Shown here piece by piece: positions 59,170 through 64,000 of a DNA stretch of 64,000 nucleotides. Within the stretch, counting starts at the first letter, position 1. Every line of letters starts with the position of its first letter. Location: positions 49,875,359 through 49,939,358 of the forward strand of contig CM024766.1 of assembly GCA_014218235.1 (NCBI GenBank), in the 5' to 3' direction. Under the pieces are notes generated by a model. The model worked only from the letters and a program-made list of their open reading frames with translations. It was not told the origin of the DNA and searched no databases. Source of the stretch: Colocasia esculenta (Eukaryota > Streptophyta > Magnoliopsida > Alismatales > Araceae). The translations under genes were made by a program, and so were the position numbers.

Positions 59170-62100
59170 TGTCACGCCCCGACGCAGAATATCGGAACGC
59201 GAGGTAGTTGCAAGAAAAGGTATAGAGCAAGTACTAGACATCAAACCATTGCACAATGAATAATACTAAAGCAAACCTTTCTCATTAATAATTTTCAATG
59301 TCTAGTTACAACCACTAATATCAGAGCCAATTTATAGGGCCCAATTACATTGAAATAAAGCAAAGACTAAACTTCAAACCTAACTACTACAATGCTAAAC
59401 ATAGTAATAAGACGCTAGGGTACTCATGACATCACTCCAGGTCGTTCCCGTCCTCTTGAGTGTATGGTTCATCCTCGGTTTCACCTGAGAACACAACGAC
59501 AAATAATGCTGGGTGAGCGATAACACCCAGTAGGACTTAAATCTCAATAGTCAAGTAGGCTTTAAATGATTAATGTATTAAAGGCAGAGTAACTAATGCT
59601 AGAGCGAGAGAGTCATGTAAAAGATAGCAGGATAGCACGTGAACGAAATAGCACAGGTTTCCAAATATAGCACGAGAGTCGAGTATAGCACAAAATAGCA
59701 AGATGGCCATAGCACAAATAGCACAAAATATAGCAATAGCACAACGAGTATAGCATAGCACTTTGTTGTCAACAGACATCAAGAGAATATAGCACTTTTG
59801 ATTGTTGTTAGATTAATCTAGATAGTATGGCACTTGGATGTAATGCTGACATCCTGATCATTTAACTCCCATGGGCAAATGGCACTTTCGGACGCTCTCC
59901 CCAGGACCAGATCGGGCCCCATTGCGCTGGCATTGGTTATATTGTTTATCTTTAGACAATCAGTCAATGGCCAATAGAGAGTATCAAGAATTAGATGATA
60001 CCACTAGATGAATAGACGAGATAGTAGAGTGAACGAGAATAGACGAGCGAGTAGAGTATAGATAAGAGCTAGTGGACATTGCACGTAACACGTCGAGTAA
60101 ACAGGCGATAGTAACAGTTGCACAACACGCGCACTCGGTGTTGACAGTCAGGTGGAAGTCACTACCTTTCCACTGGCCATGTTATGCACAGGTCTAGAGG
60201 TCTGACGTGATTCAAGATAAGAGCGAACTTCTAATAGTCGTTTGGATCTTATTGATCCCTAAAGGGGGTAATTGGTGTTAGCGTACAACCGGCTCGTCGA
60301 CCATGTGGGAATCCATGGACAGAGGAGACTTACGGAGGCCTTGAACAAAGACTCACTAGTCCAACAGAAGGAATATCCCACGGAGAGTTCGTCCAAGTCA
60401 AGAAAGTGTGTAAAGAAACAAGTGCTTGACGTTCTAGAGGAATTCTAGAATAGTGGAACGTCGGTATCGGTGTTCCAAAACATCGCACGAAAATGTACAC
60501 ATGTATAATTAAGCATGAGGCAATTTAATTACATAAATTACCAGATGTATTTAGTAACATGTTAATGCCAATTAAGCCATATTTGGATGGTTTCAAAATG
60601 TGTGCATGTGACATGAAATCATAGATGGAAATTGGTCGTGTGTATGTATTTTTAATCACATAGAAATGTTCAATTTATATTAAGTGAAATTAATGCGGGT
60701 ATAACTGGGATTAAAGGGTATAAGCACACTAGGCAATTAGAGCATTGCAAATCAAGGGTTTTCTGCAAAAAATCCTGTGATCGCGACGGACACTTGTAAG
60801 GATCGCGAAGGTGTCGGATCAGAACGCGACAGTACCTTGTAAGGATCACGACAGGCTTGTCTGATCAGGCATTGAGAATACGACATAGACCTATAAGGAA
60901 CGCGACAGACCGTTCAGACCAAGCACAGCGATCGCGACAGCGATGCCTGTCACATTCAGAATGCGACTGGCAGACTATCGCAACCAGACCTCAGAAGCGA
61001 CCTATCGGGCCATCGTGTTCTGGTGGTCTGTGCCCGAGTCCGACAGGAGTCAGACATGTCCTGGATTGCGGACCAGACTTTCCCTTCTTGACACAGGGGG
61101 ATTCAAAAGTTTAGAACTAATTATACAAGCAACGAAAAATCATGAAACTAGTTGCAGAATGACCTAGACACGCATGGGTACTTATAGTAAATGGGAATTT
61201 GAAAACAATCAGGGTTTAGACATGTTTTAAACACGAGTATTCATGATGAACAGGAACCAGTACATAGTTGAGATCAACGATTAAATTTGCAAGATAGGAC
61301 GAATCAAATTTAGGGTTTTTAGGGGCAAAAGATGCCTAACATGCATCAGTTCCTACAGTAAAAATCTTGTGACATGGGGTTGAGTATACAAGGAGATCTA
61401 GATTTTTGAAAAGGGTTCGAGGTCATGTAAGTCGTAGAACATGAAAAATCAAGAACAAAAGATATACTCGATGGAAAATTATGAAATCAAAGGGCTTCTG
61501 TCCCTAAGGTTTAGATCAACCTACAGACGAAATTGATTTAGTTTTGCTCATGAGAATGCCTACCTTTGATCGTTTAACTCTTCTAGGGTTAAGACTTGAA
61601 GAACACGAGTTGAGGGCTTGAGAACTCCTTTCTCCCACGAGATCTCCTCCTCTTGGCCTCTCCTCCTGGTCCAGCAACCTCTTGGCACGAGCTAGGGCCG
61701 GCCATGAGAGTTTAAGAGAAGTATTTAAGCTTCTCCTCTTTCCCTTTCCTAGTTTAAGTCTAATTCCTATTTAATTCTGAGTTTCCTATTTTCCTCTCCC
61801 ATTTTTAAGCAAGAGATCTCCTAATTGGGTTGAGAGAGAGAGGATTTCGTGGCCAAGCAATTGGGGTAGGTTTAGGATTCCAAATCCAACCCAAATCACT
61901 TATTTTAATGCATTAAATACCCTCTTTTTGTTTAAGTAATATTTTAGTCACGAATTTTGGATATTTCTCTATATTTCCCCTTTTTAAAATCTCTATTTTA
62001 GCATACTAATTTCTAATGGGTCCATTTAATAAAGCCCATTACTTTATTTCATTTGATGAGTTTTATTTAATTCTCTTTTCTTTTTCTCTAATTAATTTAA

Positions 62101-62189
62101 TAGTTTCTCTTATTTGTTTTTTTTTCAAATTTTCACAATTTTAATATTATTTAGATTTTTAAATTTTCGGGAAAATCTAGGTTGCTACA
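59170..62189 (-). repeat. 3' LTR of element F (family B)
   Basis: 3020 bp. On the element strand it runs TGTAGCAACC to GGGGCGTGACA. It has ATAGCA-rich words (59600-59830), a palindrome copy at 60431-60451 with one mismatch and a decayed TATA, and a TCGCGA/GCGAC zone at 60780-60970. Compared with 49468-53702 it is about 1.2 kb shorter, mostly in the word-rich 3' part. Confidence 0.93.
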
Positions 62190-62202
62190 TCCTCCCCCTC
62201 TT
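62190..62202 (-). other. Polypurine tract of element F
   Basis: The minus strand reads AAGAGGGGGAGGA directly before the LTR. It is intact. Confidence 0.9.
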
Positions 62203-62267
62203 AAAAAGAATTGGTCCCCAAATTCATATTATCATATAGGAGAGAATGTCTTACGGAAAAGATCGGG

Positions 62268-64000
62268 CTAGTTCCGTCTGATGACTCCTTCCGGTTCCCA
62301 AGTAGCTTCTTCCATTCCGTGGTTATTCCATAAGACTTTAACCACGTGGATGGAATGGTTCCTAAGCTATTGTACCATCCGTTCTAGTATCTTGACTGGC
62401 TTCTCTTCATATGACACATCTTTGTTTAACACCAACTTCTTGTGGCAAATGATGTGGGTAGGGTCATAGACATACTTCCTGAGCATGAAGACATGGAACA
62501 CATTGTGTACACATGCCAGATCCGGTGGCAATGCCAGTCGGTATGCAACCTCACCAATCCTTTCGAGTACTTCAAAAGGACCAATGAATCTAGGGCTGAG
62601 CTTTCCTTTCACTCCAAATCTTTGGATGCCACGTGTAGGTGACACCTTTAAGAACACATGATCACCGACTTGAAATTCTAAGTCTCGGCTTCTTTTTTCG
62701 GCATAGCTCTTTTGTCCGGACTGAGCAGTCTTAAGTCGGTCTCTAATCACTTGTATGTCCTTCGTGGTACGTTGCACCATGTTTGAGCCTAGCCATTGCT
62801 GTTCTCCAACCTCATTCCAACATGCAGGAGATCTACAATTCTTTCCATAGAGTGCTTCGAACGGTGCCATCTTGATACTCGCCTGGTAACTGTTGTTATA
62901 GGCGAACTCAATAAGAGATAGATGCTCGTTCCAATATCCTTGGAAGTCTATAGTGCAAGCTCTCAACATGTCTTCCACTATTTGGTTGGTTCTTTCAGTT
63001 TGCTGATCCGTTTGGGGATGGAATGCGGTACTAAAGTTGAGTTTAGTACCCAGTGCACCTTGCAGTCCTTTCCAAAAATGAGATATAAATCTCGGATCTT
63101 GATCCGAAACAATAGATGATGGAATGCCATGTAGTCTTACAATCTCCTTGACATATATGGCAGCTAGTACCTCCACTGACCACTTACTCTTTATGGCTAG
63201 GAAGTGAGCAGATTTGGTTAGTCGGTCTACAATAACCCATATGGCGTCGAGTCCACCACGAGTCTTGGGTAAACCGATGATGAAATCCATGCCAATGTTT
63301 TCTTATTTCCATTCCAGAATATCTAGCGGTCTGAGTACACCAGCAGGGCGCAGGTGTTCTGCTTTTACTTGTTGGTAAGTAAGGTAGTGAACGGCATGTT
63401 CCGCTACCTCTCTCTTCATGTTCGGCCACCAAAATTTTCTTTTCATGTCTTGATACATTTTGGTACCTCCTAGATGAATATTGTACTTTGTCTTGTGAGC
63501 TTCATCCATTAATCTTCTCTTCAGTTCTTCATTGTCGGGAACACATGTCCTTCCTTGAAAGACAAGCCTTCCATCTGCAGTCATTGTAAAGTCCAGTCTT
63601 CCGGCTAAAGTTTCCTTGACGCGAACTAAAAATGGATCATCATCTTGTTGAGCTTTGATCTCTTCCAACAAGTCGGATTGAATCTTGATGTTTGCAACCA
63701 AGACTTGATCATCCCTATGTTCAATATTTAAGTCTAACCTTGCGAATTGTTCTAGTAGTTACATCTCGCCAAGGACTAGACTTGAAACAGATGCCATCGG
63801 CTTTCTGCTAAGAGCATCAGCCATGGCGTTTCCCTTGCCTGGATGGTATTGGATGTTGAAGTCGAAATCTTTGAGGTATTCCAGCCATCTTCTCTGTCTC
63901 ATGTTGAGTTCTTTCTGGGAGAATAAATACTTCAGACTTTTATGGTCTGAGTAGACAGTGAATTTCTCTCCATATAGATAATGTCTCCAGATCTTCAAGG
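62268..64000 (-). pseudogene. pol of element F: RNase H end, integrase, chromodomain
   Basis: One continuous frame ends at TAG 62268-62270. From the right: RNase H (63759-63998) with KIWRHYLYGEKF and YHPGKGNAMADALSRKP; the integrase zinc domain (63303-63701), where YLTYQQVKAEH has Tyr at both Cys positions; the core with MDFIIGLPKTRGG, VSDQDPRF and TDQQTERTNQIVEDML; SPRFIGPFEVLERIGEVAYR; and a chromodomain (about 62278-62400) containing VKVLWNNHGMEEATWEPE. Stops in frame: TAA at 63756, TAA at 63300 (after WK) and TAG at 62367 inside the chromodomain. The two lost zinc-binding Cys residues are a second reason it is inactive. Confidence 0.94.

Larger units (their letters stand above)
59170..64000 (-). 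mobile_element. Element F: Tekay-like chromovirus, 3' end only
   Basis: It has a 3' LTR, a polypurine tract and pol on the minus strand, running off the right edge of the window. Its LTR is of family B, so F shows what the B solo LTRs came from. The left flank is GGGTG; the other duplication is outside the window. The pol region has three in-frame stops. Confidence 0.93.

Overview
This is plant nuclear DNA made almost entirely of nested LTR retrotransposons. The evidence is chromodomain-bearing Ty3/gypsy polyproteins, a Ty1/copia element of SIRE type with an extra 3' ORF, initiator-Met-tRNA primer sites, LTRs of 2-4.8 kb, solo LTRs with 5-bp target duplications, and one short intron-containing Myb/SANT-like locus. 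The species cannot be named; an angiosperm with a large methylated genome fits. Every retroelement gene seen carries stops or frameshifts, so none looks functional.

Five element families are named here for convenience. A/E: a non-autonomous family with LTRs of about 2.8 kb and a 4-kb non-coding internal domain (LARD-like). B/F: a Tekay-like chromovirus with very long LTRs, TGTAGCAACC...GCGTGACA. C: a second chromovirus on the minus strand. D: a SIRE-type copia element on the plus strand.

Layout. 1-327: inverted piece of an A LTR. 328-2641: B LTR. 2642-3542: remnant of a decayed ORF. 3543-12013: element A, with its 3' LTR cut off. 12014-38105: an antisense B LTR broken into three pieces by a sense solo B LTR (14359-17692) and by element C (18261-36721, duplication GTTTG). 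Element C is itself interrupted in gag by element E (25093-34378, duplication CAAAT). 38106-55174: element D, whose right LTR holds a solo B LTR (49468-53702, duplication TAAGT). 55175-56120: tandem repeats of about 330 bp. 56300-58846: Myb/SANT-like gene or pseudogene. 59170-64000: 3' end of minus-strand chromovirus F, which supplies coding sequence for LTR family B.

Most notable observations: the target duplications at 323-327 and 12009-12013 match as reverse complements, which points to a 9.4-kb inversion through inverted B LTRs; B LTRs carry a conserved heat-shock-element-like palindrome at a fixed 15-bp distance from a TATA box; LTRs of families A/E, B/F and C all carry clusters of TCGCGA; and the two A/E copies share an unexplained four-unit array of about 135 bp in a strongly G+T-biased non-coding interior.
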